Assembly: GCA_000697475.1 (NCBI GenBank)
Contig: JNEU01000846.1
Location: 44,691 to 108,690 of the forward strand
Source of the DNA: Lichtheimia corymbifera B2541
Lineage: Eukaryota > Mucoromycota > Mucoromycetes > Mucorales > Lichtheimiaceae
DNA: 64,000 bases
Reading direction: 5' to 3'
Positions 36,795 through 51,240 of the stretch are shown here, piece after piece (position 1 is the stretch's first letter; each line of letters starts with the position of its first letter). The notes beneath the pieces are model-generated. The model had not been told where the DNA came from and made no database searches. It was given only the letters and a program-made list of their open reading frames with translations. The translations under genes were made by a program, and so were the position numbers.

Positions 36795-38205
36795 TCCACC
36801 GTCTCTCACTTCATTTGACTGCCTTCAATGTGCATATGTGTGTGGCGGCGCACATATCAGGATCTATATCCATCGGCCGACAAATCAAATACGCCCCATA
36901 TCGCACCTTTCTCATTGCTATGTTCTATTTTGAAAAAGGAGAAAAGCAATTAAAAATCACAGCATGTTGTCTTCTATTAAAAGAACTTTTTTTTGACCCC
37001 ATTTACCAAACAATGATAGCGTGATCCTTATTAATGAGCTCGTGCTACATCACCCCATGGCAACAAGAATCAGCATTGACCACATCACTTGTGGCAGCAG
37101 TAACATGCCTTTTTTTGTGTACCTGTCGATCATGATGGTGGAAAAGTGACTATTTTGAGATGACTGCAAAAGCAATGGTAATGGGGAAATTGAAACCGGT
37201 TCTCATGTCTTCTTCTTCCCCGCGGGTTTACCACCCCATTGCCATTTACCTTCTGAAACAAGTACCTGCATATGGATCATTTTCAACATGATTAAAGTTT
37301 TCCTTTGTACATAGTATGCTTTCCAAAGACAAGGGTGGTGGCCTGATGATATTGTGTTTCCTTTAAGCAATAAATGATCATGCCATTCTTCATGTTGCAT
37401 TGTGCATTGTGTGCATTTTCCTATGCCAGCTGACGTTGGTATTTGGCAGTTGTGCTTGATGAATTTGGCATTATAAATCCGCAAGGCTGTGTAATATAGA
37501 TGAAGCGTGGCGATGACAGCCCCAAAGTATAACCATCCATTTTTTCCCAGGCTTTTGCTGATGCAAGTTTGTCACTTGAGGTTACCACAAACGCTCATAT
37601 TGCATTTTACCCCGCACACAATGATGCACTTTACGCATGGATTCATTCATATTGTATGCATTGCATCGTCATTAAATGGTACAAGCAGCCAATAGGATAG
37701 TAAGGATAGCGCTTTGGCGTGATGGTGTCACGCGGGTTTATAATTCACAGTAGCACACACATCCATTTAATCCAAGATGGTGTGGGAAGCAGCAACACGC
37801 AAGTGCGCAAATCGCAACATGTCAAAAGAACGACGCGCTCATCCAACAACAAGCGTATAAAAGAAGAAATGGTATTTTTTATTACTCTGTTCCCTCTTAT
37901 GTACGATGGTAAAGAGCATACACGGATTTACTTGTCGTGACAGCAGAGAAGGTGAGAGAGTGAGAGGGAAAGGAAAGGGAATTGGGAATACATAAAGGAA
38001 CTTTTTGTCGAGGATATGTATATGTATATAGCATAATGATACAAAGGGAATGATGTGTGTGATGCAATAATGGTGTTTTGTTTTTTTCGAAAAGAGGATG
38101 CTTGAAACCGGGATATGAGCATGTCAATAGAGAGAAAGAAAGAAAACCATGCAAGTATGGGATAATGCAAATGTATATGCTTGATGATTGAAAATGCTGT
38201 ATCTT
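36795..38205. other. Intergenic, no clear gene
   Basis: About 1.4 kb. On the minus strand near 37203-37268 an open end reads EGKWQWGGKPAGKKKT after a plausible acceptor, but no convincing upstream exons were found. Otherwise low-information AT-rich sequence. Confidence 0.35.
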
Positions 38206-38289
38206 TTAGCGTGGACGATGTCGAGCAGGGCAGTTCCAGGCAATGTGGCCTTGACGTCCACAGTACGAGCAAGCCGACGAGTTGTTCAT
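38206..38289 (-). CDS. CCHC zinc-knuckle microprotein
   Basis: A 27-residue ORF that starts MNNSSACSYCGRQGHIAWNC and ends PARHRPR before TAA. CSYCGRQGHIAWNC is an exact CX2CX4HX4C zinc knuckle, the single-stranded nucleic-acid binding module of CNBP/Gis2, Air1/2 and retroviral nucleocapsid proteins. An in-frame ATG 27 nt upstream (38316) would give 36 residues. A TATAAA on the same strand at 38456-38461 (ACTATAAAAGAG) lies 140-170 nt upstream and could drive it. The arginine-rich tail fits RNA binding (inference). It could also be the last exon of a gene whose upstream exons I missed, or a relic of a retroelement gag knuckle; no other retroelement sequence is nearby. Confidence 0.5.
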   Translation of the reverse strand: MNNSSACSYCGRQGHIAWNCPARHRPR

Positions 38290-39431
38290 GGTATTGTGAT
38301 GAAGATATATATGCATAAACAGTGTTCAAAGAAACGATGGCACACCAGAATCTGGCAGAGTGTGATATGTAGGGAAAAAAAAGTAAAAGAGAGAGAGGAG
38401 GATCTTATCTTATCAAGATGTTAAAGGACCTGTTATTTCGCTTTCCAGGGTACTCTTTTATAGTCGTTGTGGGGGTACGGCTGATGTTGGATCCAAACAT
38501 CCAATGGCGTTACATGTTGACGCGTGTGTGAGAAAAAGTCATCATCATCGCCCGCTTGTTGGCAAACCTTATCGTGATTGTCTCCATCACCCCGTCACTT
38601 TTGGTAGTTGTCACCGCATGGCTGGATCAAATACGTATCCACTTTATGCACCTACACCCATGTTTTTACATTTACGCTATACCATCCGATATAATGGAAT
38701 AACATGGTGCTGATGAAGAATGCAGTTATGAATGATCATGACGTGGTTGCCCAACAAAATGGGGCAATGAGACACACACACACACTCCTCCCTTTAAATG
38801 TGTCACACCAACTCACCTCCATCAAACCTTTCTTGGTTACAAATAAAACCCTCTCTGTGTTGTGTATGGGGTGTTGTATACGTGCTCCGCGGAACAAATG
38901 GAAACCTTGAGTATTCAACCTTAATAATAGTCATTGACACACATGAAAGCGTGGTATCGCCTTGATTTATCGCATCATTCATCTTGCCGCTATTACCTAC
39001 CGCGGTAGATGCTGGTGGTGCCGGTCAATGCACGTTCCGACGTTGCCCGGCAAAAAGGCGGGCGTCATTGTATGCTATCATATCAGCTGTTCTTGCTGTT
39101 GGCTCGTTTCATTGTTTTATGTTTGGCATGTTGTTGTCGGCATCCTAGCAACTTGAGTGCGTTATAAATTTTTAAGCAGCCCATGTTTCAAGGTGTGCTT
39201 GGCAGTGGCACATATGCGATGTGTACATGAACATATCACACAAAGGGTCTTGTTGTTGCGAAACAGCATCAACCTGCTACTATCCATGATCTCAAACATG
39301 CTAATGATAAAGAAGGTATAATGTTTTAAAAATATACATTCGATAAAAGAGGATGATCCCGAGTCAACTACTGCTACTAGAGGGAAAGGCAAAAAGGAGT
39401 TGTCAAGGGAAAGGAGAAATCAAGTACAAAA
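38290..39431. other. Intergenic
   Basis: Includes the likely TATA element and leader of the zinc-knuckle ORF (38290-38470). The rest shows no gene. CA microsatellite (ACACACACACAC) near 38774. Confidence 0.4.
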
Positions 39432-40865
39432 TCAAACAGGGATGCTCAACATATCCATGATCTTTTCTAATTTGGCATTGCCACCAAGTTGCTCAATCTC
39501 TTTGCGTGCCTCGACCTCAATATTGGCCAAAAACTTGCGGCAATAGTCAAACGTACCGGTGCGTTCAAGGAGTTGTAAGGCATACTGCTTGATCTCCAAT
39601 GAATCGCTGCGTTTCTTGAGAATATTCAGCAGCTGGCGGTTGTTAGGATCGCTACGAATCGAGTGGATGATTGGGAATGAGAATTTGCCTTCGGTCAAGT
39701 CTTCACAAAAGCCCTTGTTGTCGGCATACTATACATCACAACCACGTTAAAATTCGATTGAGCCATCAAATGAGCATGACGAAAAGCACAAAATACCTGC
39801 TGTGATTGGAGATTCATATAATCATCACGCACTTGAAAGTGGATGCCAATTTTACTCACCAAACCAGTGTAATCCCTAATAACGATCCCATCAACAACGT
39901 TGGAATTTTATCATTTTGCTGCTGCTGCTGCCATTACTTACTGTTTGGATGTGCTGGCAGCTTGCATAAGTTTTACGGCCAAGCGGAGCAAACCACCGGT
40001 TTCTATTAGATAGATGAGTGGGTTGGCTTGTCAAGGGGAGGGGTACTTGCATACGTACTATTGTCAACCATCTCGATAAATTCTTCCTCTGTGGGACATG
40101 TAGCTGTGTCACGCCAATAAAGTTCCATACCTAAACAAGGCAATTTTAGTGAATCACTACATTCATTGTTCTCTTTTTTCCCTCCCCCTTTTTAGCCCTT
40201 TGTTACCTTGACCACGATGAAGATTGACCAGCTCCTCTAAAATAAACACGACATATAAACACCAGGACAAGCTTGGATGTAGAGATGTTGGGAACATACC
40301 TGTGTAGATCTTGACCATTTCCGGATTCTTGAGCTTGATGATCTCGTCGAGTGCCAAAAAGTAGACATAATTAGCACAGTTGATGGTTTGTGGCAAACCA
40401 AACAAATGGTGGGCTGCAGGAACACCACGTCGCAACACCGAGTCATCTTCGACATCATCAATGCTATAGACATAGCAGCGTAACATGTGAGTATGATCGC
40501 CTTGATCGGATGATAACTCTATACAACACTTACAGCAAACTGGCACTGTGAAGCATGCCGATCACTTTGGTGATAGCAAGTAGCTCGTCCTGAGGCACTT
40601 GGAGCCAAACATTGAATGCAGCAATCATCTTGGTTCTGACATCCTTGCCGGGGTGAGCACAAAGATACTCGTATGGTTCAAGAAGGATCTGTTTTTTGGG
40701 TCAGTGTCATTATAAACCTCTGGTTCTAGCGATGTTACTTGCCTCATCTTGTGCTTTTTTGACAGGAGCATTGTCCAAGCTTTGATTGATGTTGAGCCTG
40801 AAGCTTGTGTTCATATTGGCAATACCAGTGGGTGCAACACCTTGGAGTTGAGTACTAGTCAGCAT
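39432..40865 (-). CDS. Geranylgeranyl diphosphate synthase
   Basis: This trans-prenyltransferase makes C20 geranylgeranyl diphosphate from isopentenyl diphosphate, for protein prenylation and, in carotenogenic fungi, carotenoids. Seven or more exons. The first (40743-40865) starts [19 protein letters not shown]; the next reads [20 protein letters not shown], containing the GKxxR substrate site. The first Asp-rich motif is in [16 protein letters not shown], and the [20 protein letters not shown] helix follows. [30 protein letters not shown] and the second Asp-rich motif [10 protein letters not shown] complete the active site. It ends [11 protein letters not shown]. The chain-length residues upstream of the first motif ([11 protein letters not shown]) are small, as in C20 synthases. 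Intron 1 (40689-40742) has a GC donor (GAG|GCAAGT). No carotenoid partner genes are in the window. Confidence 0.95.
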
Positions 40866-42615
40866 ATCGATAATAGCGAGGAAGAGAGAAAGATGATGAG
40901 AGATGAAAAAGAAGATAGAAGCGTTTGGCAAATGGTCAATTTAACATTTTCATGCAATGCATATTTCTTTGTCTTTGTAGCTGCAGCTCGATCATTTCAG
41001 CTGCTGCACCCATTTACCCCTTTTGACATGGCTAAAGGTGTATGTGATCGCAGGATTTCCCACACAGGCCGTGTCTCCCCTTTTCTCTATCCCAAAAGTG
41101 GCATTTTCTTTGTGTTGAAGCGATTTGTATACCCCCAAATGCTCCTTAGAAGGAAAGAAAATGCTATCCCTGCGTTGGGATAAAACGTCACATACCTCCT
41201 TGACATGACCATCACTCTTTATGTATGTTATGTATACACTTGTATAGCGTAGTAGTTGACAACGGGATTTTCGGGGATGGGATGCATCGAGGAGAAAGAA
41301 AAAAGGCATGGAATCTGACAACCATTCACTGTTTTGATCCCCTTTTAGTAGTGACATGGATCTTGTTTCGACAGGTTTTGACGGCCTTGTCATGCAGATT
41401 GAGACCACTAGCACCTACTTTCCGGGATTTTCTTTCTCTTTCTTCCGTATGTAAAAGCCCTCCTCTCACACACTATACCCCAATAGGCTTACATCGAGCA
41501 TCCTTTTTTCTTGAATCGATGTTATTTCGTGTCAATAAACAATGGGCTGAGCGTTGGTTATGCTAGATTTAGATCATGATAGAAACTTGTATTGTCATTG
41601 TGCCTTGTTGGACACCCTAATGTAGTTAGCAGGTATCACTCAATCTCGCATGTTATCATCCACCACCTTAATCTCCTCATATCAACACTGATCAAGCGTC
41701 AATGACAACTTGTTCCGAGATGCCCGATTGCGATTGCATTGAGGTTCGGTAGAACTTTTAAGGATATCAGGAATAGGAATGCATAATAATGTGCGCATGA
41801 GCCATGCCATGATATTATAAAATTACTATTTACACCCATTCTCCTACGAAGAGCCATGCCATCATTATTACTACTTTTCATGCAGGAGACACCAGCTAGT
41901 ACCAGTGCGTTTTATAGAAATACAATAATATGGGGTGAATGAATGGGAGTGGATCACGTTATATATGTGGTATCACAGCAATTGACAGTGCCATCCATCA
42001 CCAGGAAAAACAACAACAATGAAATGCTATTTGTTGCTTCATTGTTTATTGCCAATACCCATCGAGAAAAATAGTATGCTACTAGCACGATCCATGTGAG
42101 ATGGTACAGTTAGTGTCTCACCTATGGTTGCTAACATTGCTGCTGTTGTAGCCTGATGATGCATCCTTGAGCAGTAGTAGCTGTTACCAAGTCAGCAGGT
42201 TTCCAGATCCCAGTGATTGAAAGCAGCCCAATTTTGCTGAGCATCCAAAGGCATCATGCATCCGCAGGTATTGTAGTACAAGTCTCAGCTCATCCACATT
42301 CGCTTTCAAGGAGCACTTTTACTTTAGGTCGGTATAAAGGTCATTTATTGTAAAGTATTGAGTCCATGGTGATTAAAAGGACATGATGGCTTAATAGAGT
42401 TGATCCATTTATGTAGACATGTATATGTGTGGAGAATGTACAAGGCTATCTTCAGATTGGAAAGCTTTACCAGAGGATGACCCATGTAAACGCGTAGTAT
42501 CCAAGTGGACGGTTCCTGTGTGTTGGGATATGATCTCTATCTATCTCGAAAGGGACAAAAGCCAGCAGGACATCTTCTTTATCTTTTACCGCTTACCTTT
42601 TTCTTTCCCAACACA
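40866..42615. other. Divergent intergenic region, no gene seen
   Basis: About 1.75 kb between GGPP synthase (-) and SSU72 (+). ORFs here are short and without motifs. A CT-rich stretch precedes the SSU72 start. Confidence 0.4.
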
Positions 42616-43444
42616 ATGGTCAAGTACGCCGTCATTTGCGCCAGTAACCAGAATCGATCCATGGAAGCACATTATGTGTTAAGGTGCGTACAACAAGAGG
42701 CTCTACTATGCAGCACTCGAATCAAAGGTTGACAACCATCGATCTAGTAAACATGGCTTCAATGTGTCATCGTATGGCACAGGCAGTATGGTACGGTTAC
42801 CTGGCCCTGCCATTGACAAGCCCAATATATATCCTTTCGGTACACCCTACGATCGTGTATATCAAGAACTCAAGCAGCGTGACCCACAATTGTAGGTTTT
42901 TGGATATGTGTGAACATACAAAGCAGCACCAGTAACCACCCATCCAATAGATATACGCAGAACGGCCTGTTATCAATGCTAGATCGGAATCGTAAAGTCA
43001 AGGATGCACCGCAACGATGGCATGAAGCACACGAAGTATATGATGTTATCATTACATGTGAAGAACGTTGCTTTGATGCGGTAGTGGAAGGTAAAGGGAA
43101 TGAAGGGTATACGTATGTCCCTCTTGACTCATCATCGTTTGAATTTTAAAGATTTATCCAATCGAGGACAAGGATACAATGCAAGCACACATGTGTTGAA
43201 TGTGGAGATCAAGGATAATCATGATGATGCATTACAAGGAGGCAAGGCTATACTGCAGCTCGTTGAGATGGTAGGTTGATTGAAGGGGAGATGCATGGAA
43301 TGTTCCTCTATAACACATTGTGCATCATCATTTATATAGATCGAGGCTGCTACCGACGTGGATGCAGAAATTGGCGGTATCATTGATAGCTTTTCAAGCA
43401 AGAATCCCAAATTCCCTTTACTTCATACAGTCGCCTATTTTTGA
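42616..43444 (+). CDS. SSU72: RNA polymerase II CTD phosphatase SSU72
   Basis: SSU72 removes phosphate from Ser5 (and Ser7) of the RNA polymerase II C-terminal domain and belongs to the cleavage and polyadenylation machinery. The exons 42616-42683, 42748-42891, 42951-43090, 43152-43270 and 43340-43444 join in frame to 191 residues. The start [20 protein letters not shown] contains the low-molecular-weight-phosphatase P-loop CX5R (CASNQNRS). It continues [69 protein letters not shown] with [10 protein letters not shown], and [20 protein letters not shown], and ends PLLHTVAYF. All family landmarks are present and the length matches the human protein (about 194). High confidence. Confidence 0.97.
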
Positions 43445-44578
43445 TAAATCATTATTTTGTGCATACGTTCAATGGTACGACGTCGATAAGAGATTTTCTA
43501 ATTCTGTGTAATAAGAAACCGTGGGGAAAAAGGAAGGATGGCCAATGGCATGGATGGGATCGATAAGATTGCTTCATATATACCCAACTTGCTGGTTGCT
43601 GATAGATAAAGGATAATCATCAATGGATGTGGTATAGATATACATATCGAGTAATGGTATAATATATTTGCTTTCTACTTCATGACGACATGATGATCTC
43701 TGTAATACTACCACTCCTCCACCTCCTCTTTGCTCTTGCCTTTGTTAGCGTTAGCAACAAGTAGCCAGCAGCGGCGATTTTGATTTGCACCATTCATGCA
43801 AACGAGTCAAGAGAGTTGAACTTCAGCAACATGGAATCGATAGTGATGGGGTATTATTGCATGTGGTATGTGCATGATAAGCACCATTATGCAAATGCCT
43901 TGAATACCCCGCAAAATGTCTCGGATGGTGGAAAGGTGAGCAAAAGCGTTGGTCAAAAGTGATAGGGGATAGGTTCTATCTCACCCAATGAGAACGTTGA
44001 AACCCGATTCGTCCTTTTGAGTCACGGTTTGATTCAAAGGATCCGAACTTATCCGCTATTTACCAGCTTGCTCCATTTGTGCATGTCGATCAAGGGGAGG
44101 AAAAGAAAGGCGCGGCTAATCTATTCCATCATCATCATCATCATCAGCCCCCTTCTTTATTTCCCCCTTGAGTCATTATGATGATGATGTTGTTGATGGC
44201 AAATGATATGGGATGCATGTACATCATGGATGCGAATGATAGTAATAGTAATAGTAGTGGGTCATAAGAAAGCATAACACATGGTGTGGGGTATTTCCAT
44301 GTTGATTGCCGGTGGCTATATACACGGGCTATATCGGAAAAAGTTTTTCCATAGAACGGAGCAAAAAGACTCAATGAACGATCGGATGTACCTGAAAGAG
44401 ACAGCTGCATTATTATATATAGATCATTCTTTTTTTCCTTTGTTCCTTATTATTATTCTCCTCCTCCCTTCTCTTTTTCTTTTTGTGCCTATTCGTAACG
44501 TCTCGTTGTATCCATTGACGACGGCACACACTCTTTATTCCTCTCTCGAAACACAGCAACGATATCCAAACCGTAACC
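43445..44578. other. Intergenic, no gene seen
   Basis: About 1.1 kb. Contains CAT/ATC trinucleotide runs (44130-44145, 44178-44190) and a CT-rich promoter-like tract (44430-44480) just before the carrier gene. Confidence 0.4.
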
Positions 44579-45660
44579 ATGTCAACATCAGCAAAGAAAT
44601 CCACTCCTTTTTGGTTTGGTGGTGCTGCGTCTTGTGTGGCAGCCACTTGCGTTCACCCACTCGATCTCACAAAGGTGCGATTGCAAACCATGAAAGGCAA
44701 TGCCAACATGGGCATGCTTGGCACCATGATCAAGATTGCTCGCACAGAAGGACCTCTTCGGTTGTATGCCGGTTTATCAGCAAGCATTCTTCGACAAGCT
44801 ACTTATTCTACGGTACGATTCGGTGTCTATGAAAGGCTCAAGCAAAGTACTTCCTCTTGTAAGTGTGCATGATGCAATGACATTTATTATCCAACATGTG
44901 TTTGCTCATATGAAAGCATATGGTGTCATGTAGCACCTAGTATATGGCAATTGTTGCTATGTTCGAGTGCAGCTGGTGCTTTAGGTGGAGCATGTGGCAA
45001 TCCCGGTGATGTTATCAATGTCAGAATGCAAAACGATGGTCAGCTGCCACCTCAGCAACGCCGTCATTACAAGAATGCATTGGATGGTCTTGTGCGGATA
45101 AGCCGTGAGGAAGGTGTCAGTGCGCTGTTCCGAGGCGTTGGTCCCAATGTCAACCGTGCTATCCTTATGACTTCTTCCCAATGCGTCTCCTATGACATCT
45201 TTAAGGACTTGCTCTTAAATCACACCCCAATGAAGGATGGTCTTACTACTCATTTCACAGCCAGTGTACTTGCGGTAAGTTGATTGGAAAGGATGACATA
45301 CAAAGAAGAGGGGTGGGACAACATGACGGAACCGGATCCACAAACACCCGAGAGCTTGATTACTCATCATGATGACATTTTTCATTCATGCAGGGTTTGG
45401 TGGCAACGACCGTATGCTCTCCAGTCGATGTAATCAAGACACGTATCATGTCAGCAAGCACTTCCGAGCGCAGATTATCATCCATGACCATCATGTCACA
45501 AATGTACAAAATGGAAGGCATTCGATCTTTCTTTAAGGGCTGGACACCTGCATTCATTCGTCTCGGTCCACAAACTATCATCACTTTTGTCGTCTTGGAA
45601 CAACTCAAAACTTGGCATCACGCTCTGCAAGATCAACAATTGATGGTCGCAAAGATCTAA
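44579..45660 (+). CDS. Mitochondrial carrier, dicarboxylate type (DIC1-like)
   Basis: Inner-membrane solute carrier, likely exchanging malate or succinate for phosphate. The exons 44579-44858, 44934-45274 and 45394-45660 join in frame to 295 residues, the usual family length. Three repeats each carry the PX(D/E)XX(K/R) signature: HPLDLTKVRLQTMKGN, GNPGDVINVRMQND and SPVDVIKTRIMSAS. The GNPGDVINVRMQND form of the second repeat and the WFGGAASCVAATCVHPLDLT start are typical of dicarboxylate carriers. The repeats end LRLYAGLSASILRQATYSTV, ALFRGVGPNVNRAILMTSSQ and FFKGWTPAFIRLGPQTIITF. Substrate is inferred from these signatures; a close relative (oxaloacetate or thiosulfate carrier) is less likely. 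Confidence 0.9.
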
Positions 45661-45972
45661 ATCCCATACTACTACTATATTACCAACCGCATTCCCATTA
45701 TTCCTCCTCCTCCTCCATGATCGCATCGCATAAAAACAACAACCCTCCTACCATCATATGCCCGCATAGTAGAATAAATTATTATATTCCCTTTGTTTAC
45801 AAATCCATATCAGGTATCATCAATCACCTTGTAAGAAAATGGTCGCCTTTTTTACTTGATACAAAATGAAAAAAACATCTTTTATACACACATTGCGACT
45901 CGTATAAATGGTCCAGTCAACAAGAGAAGGGAAAAAAGTAGCAGGTGGGGGTGGGGAATGATCAACATGAGC
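45661..45972. other. Short convergent intergenic region
   Basis: 3' flanks of the carrier gene and VMA1. AATAAATTATTATA near 45773 may serve as a poly(A) signal for the carrier. Confidence 0.35.
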
Positions 45973-48795
<2,823 letters not shown>

Positions 48796-49429
48796 GTCGA
48801 TGAAAAGTTAAAAGAGTAAACGAGATGTCAGAAATAGAAGAAAGAAGTAAAAAGTGGAGTGTGAGTGTGATAGGGTTCTTTTTGGTATACGACGACACGG
48901 AAAGAGAGGATATGTGTGCGTATGTGTTCAGGATCAAACGGTGTTTTAGGTCACTGGATAGCCCGAGCCAATCGTTTGATCACCGCATACGCCCGTTGCC
49001 ATCCACTACATCATTGGGCGTATAAGGGCGTTTCTCTGCCTCTCTCTCTCTCTTTTACTCTTTTCATATACTGCAGCTATCGGTTGCTATGTAAAATAAA
49101 AGGAAACCCCCTTGTTCCTTTTCCCCTCTTATATGAACAACCCATCACATGATCAAGTAAAGGAATGCAACTCCTGTGTGTATATAGGGTGGGGTTGATG
49201 CATCTGACTTTATGTTTGAGATACATAGGCGAGTCGGGCGGTGTGTGAGCCAATTCCATCATTGCCTACCACCAGTCAATTCAAGCAACTCGGCATCGTC
49301 ACACAAGACTTGCCTTGCCTTTCTCGACCATCACATCATCACATCCACAGCAACCCCTTTTCCCTCTTTCTTCTCTTTCGCTCAAATATATATTCCCCAT
49401 CGATTATCTCCTATTTGTTCTTTATCCAA
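48796..49429. promoter_or_regulatory. Divergent promoter region VMA1 / CDC34
   Basis: 634 bp between the two start codons. The CDC34 side has long CT-rich tracts (TTTTCCCTCTTTCTTCTCTT, TCTCTCTCTCTC at 49037-49051); the VMA1 side has AG-rich runs. No clear TATA box at the expected distance on either side. Confidence 0.4.
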
Positions 49430-50754
49430 ATGTCATCTGCAGCTAGTATCCTTCAACGACAATACAAAGGTAGGTGATATCATTCACTCTCTCTCACACC
49501 CCACATAGACAACCCACTGCATATAAACCAACCAACTTTTATTCTTCTTTTATAGAACTGACAAAAAATCCAGTGCCGGGATTCGTCGTCGATCTCAAAA
49601 ATGACAGCATCTTTGAATGGTACTACTCTTCTCATTGCATTCTACAAGTATACATGAGCTCACATTGCAACTTGTCAGGGAGGTCGCCATTATCGGATCA
49701 CCAAAGACGATCTATGAAGGCGGCTATTTCAAGGCAAGTATATAGACACAAGGGGATTGTTGTGAAAAGGGGTGGACTGTGAGCTTGACGAAAGCAAGGA
49801 ATGCTATTAGGCCACCATGTCTTTCCCTGAGGATTATCCCTTTAACCCACCTACGTTTCGATTCAATCGCGAGTTTTATCATCCAAACGGTAAATGATAT
49901 CATCTTCATCTTCACGATCATCAATTATTGATTGAAAATATATAGTGTATCCGGATGGTCGACTTTGTATTTCAATCTTGCATCCACCAGGTGATGATCC
50001 TGTAAGCGGTGAAAAGGCAGAGGTAAGATGAGATGAGACGATCGATATGCATAAACTAATACAGCATGATGATAGGAACGATGGAACCCAACTCAGGTGA
50101 GCAAATAATCTCAATAGGGGTGTGTGTGAGAGAGAGAAATGAATGTGTAGGCTGACCCTTTATTCTTTATGGCTATCCATAAGTCGGTCGAAAGTAAGTG
50201 TATTGGGAATGGAATCATGCATACAATGAATGTCATGATTGACATGGGAATATGATGATCAGGTGTCTTGGTTTCAATCATTTCATTATTGGCCGATCCC
50301 AACTGCTCAAGCCCTGCCAACGTAGATGCCGGTGTAAGTAAACCACAACATTGTTTCCCCCCAACACTAGGCTAACTTGAGTACGTTAGGTGGCATATCG
50401 AAAGAACCGAGATCTCTTTGATTCCATAGTAAAAAGTACGATTGAATGGTTATATACACACAGAGAGAGGTCGTTGCTTACCTATGTTTCCTCTTTTACA
50501 GCCCAAGTAGAAGCCTCCAAAAAGGATATTCCTCCTGGATTCCAAATGCCCAAATCAGAAAAGGACTTCATGTTGGCAGCACCCGCAGAGATAGAAGAAG
50601 ATGAAAACTTGTAAGTTCTTTAGCTGACATGGACTATCCACGTTGTTAACCATGGCATTGTTTATCTAGCTGGTATGAATCTGCAGAAGAAAGCGATTTT
50701 CTCGACGATGAAGAAGATGATGATATGGATGACCATAGTTCGGGAGGAAAGTAG
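49430..50754 (+). CDS. CDC34: Ubiquitin-conjugating enzyme E2, CDC34/UBE2R type
   Basis: E2 enzyme that works with SCF ubiquitin ligases. Eleven exons join in frame to 218 residues. The start MSSAASILQRQYKELTKNPV leads to the UBC fold. Landmarks are EWEVAIIGSPKTIYEGGYFK, FPEDYPFNPPTFRF and [20 protein letters not shown], which holds the HPN motif and catalytic Cys. The acidic-loop insert typical of CDC34/UBE2G enzymes is PGDDPVSGEKAEERWNPTQ. SVLVSIISLLADPNCSSPAN follows, and the acidic tail ESDFLDDEEDDDMDD is the CDC34 hallmark that binds the cullin basic canyon. Exons 6 and 7 are 21 nt (50076-50096) and 10 nt (50184-50193). Intron 3 (49734-49810) has a GC donor (AAG|GCAAGT). Family assignment is firm; the tail separates it from UBC7. 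Confidence 0.95.
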
Positions 50755-51240
50755 TCTGCATAAATATATATCATTCCACAACAATAAACCACATCCCCCA
50801 GCACAAAATGCATTCCTAAAAGCAACATTATATTGGACAATTCGGGCTTCATATACAAAGTAAAAGGACTTAATATATTCAAGGCGATGATGATGATGAT
50901 GATAAGAAAGAAAAAAGGAGGAAACATATAAACAAAGATGTATTTTTATGAAAGAAAAAAAGAGCCATGAGTGATAGGGAGCGAATGGGAACTGTGATCA
51001 AGTGACGGTCAAAAGAGATAATATGATGAATGGTAATGGTTGGTTTGTTCGTGTCAAGGAAGAAAAATGATATGCTTGGGTGTTATGGTGTGTTGGATGG
51101 TAAAGAAGAAAAAGAATAAAGCAGTATATAGATGTACAAAGAGGAAATGGAGATATGCATGTGTGTATCGTGTGTCGTGTGTGTCGTGAGTGCGTTGAGG
51201 GAAAAAAGGGGAAAAAACGGAGGGGGAAAAACGAAGAAAC
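50755..51240. other. Convergent intergenic region
   Basis: 3' flanks of CDC34 and the WD40-like gene; GATGATGATGATGATGAT near 50886-50903 and GTGTCGTGTGTGTCGTG near 51170-51187. No gene is seen. Confidence 0.4.

Noticed and set aside
37203..37484. 93-codon minus-strand ORF ending EGKWQWGGKPAGKKKT
   Set aside because: The end looks protein-like and follows a possible acceptor at about 37268, but no upstream exon with consistent splicing or recognised motif was found.
44281..44832. 183-codon plus-strand ORF overlapping the dicarboxylate carrier start
   Set aside because: Out of frame with the clear carrier sequence and composed of leader and intronic sequence.
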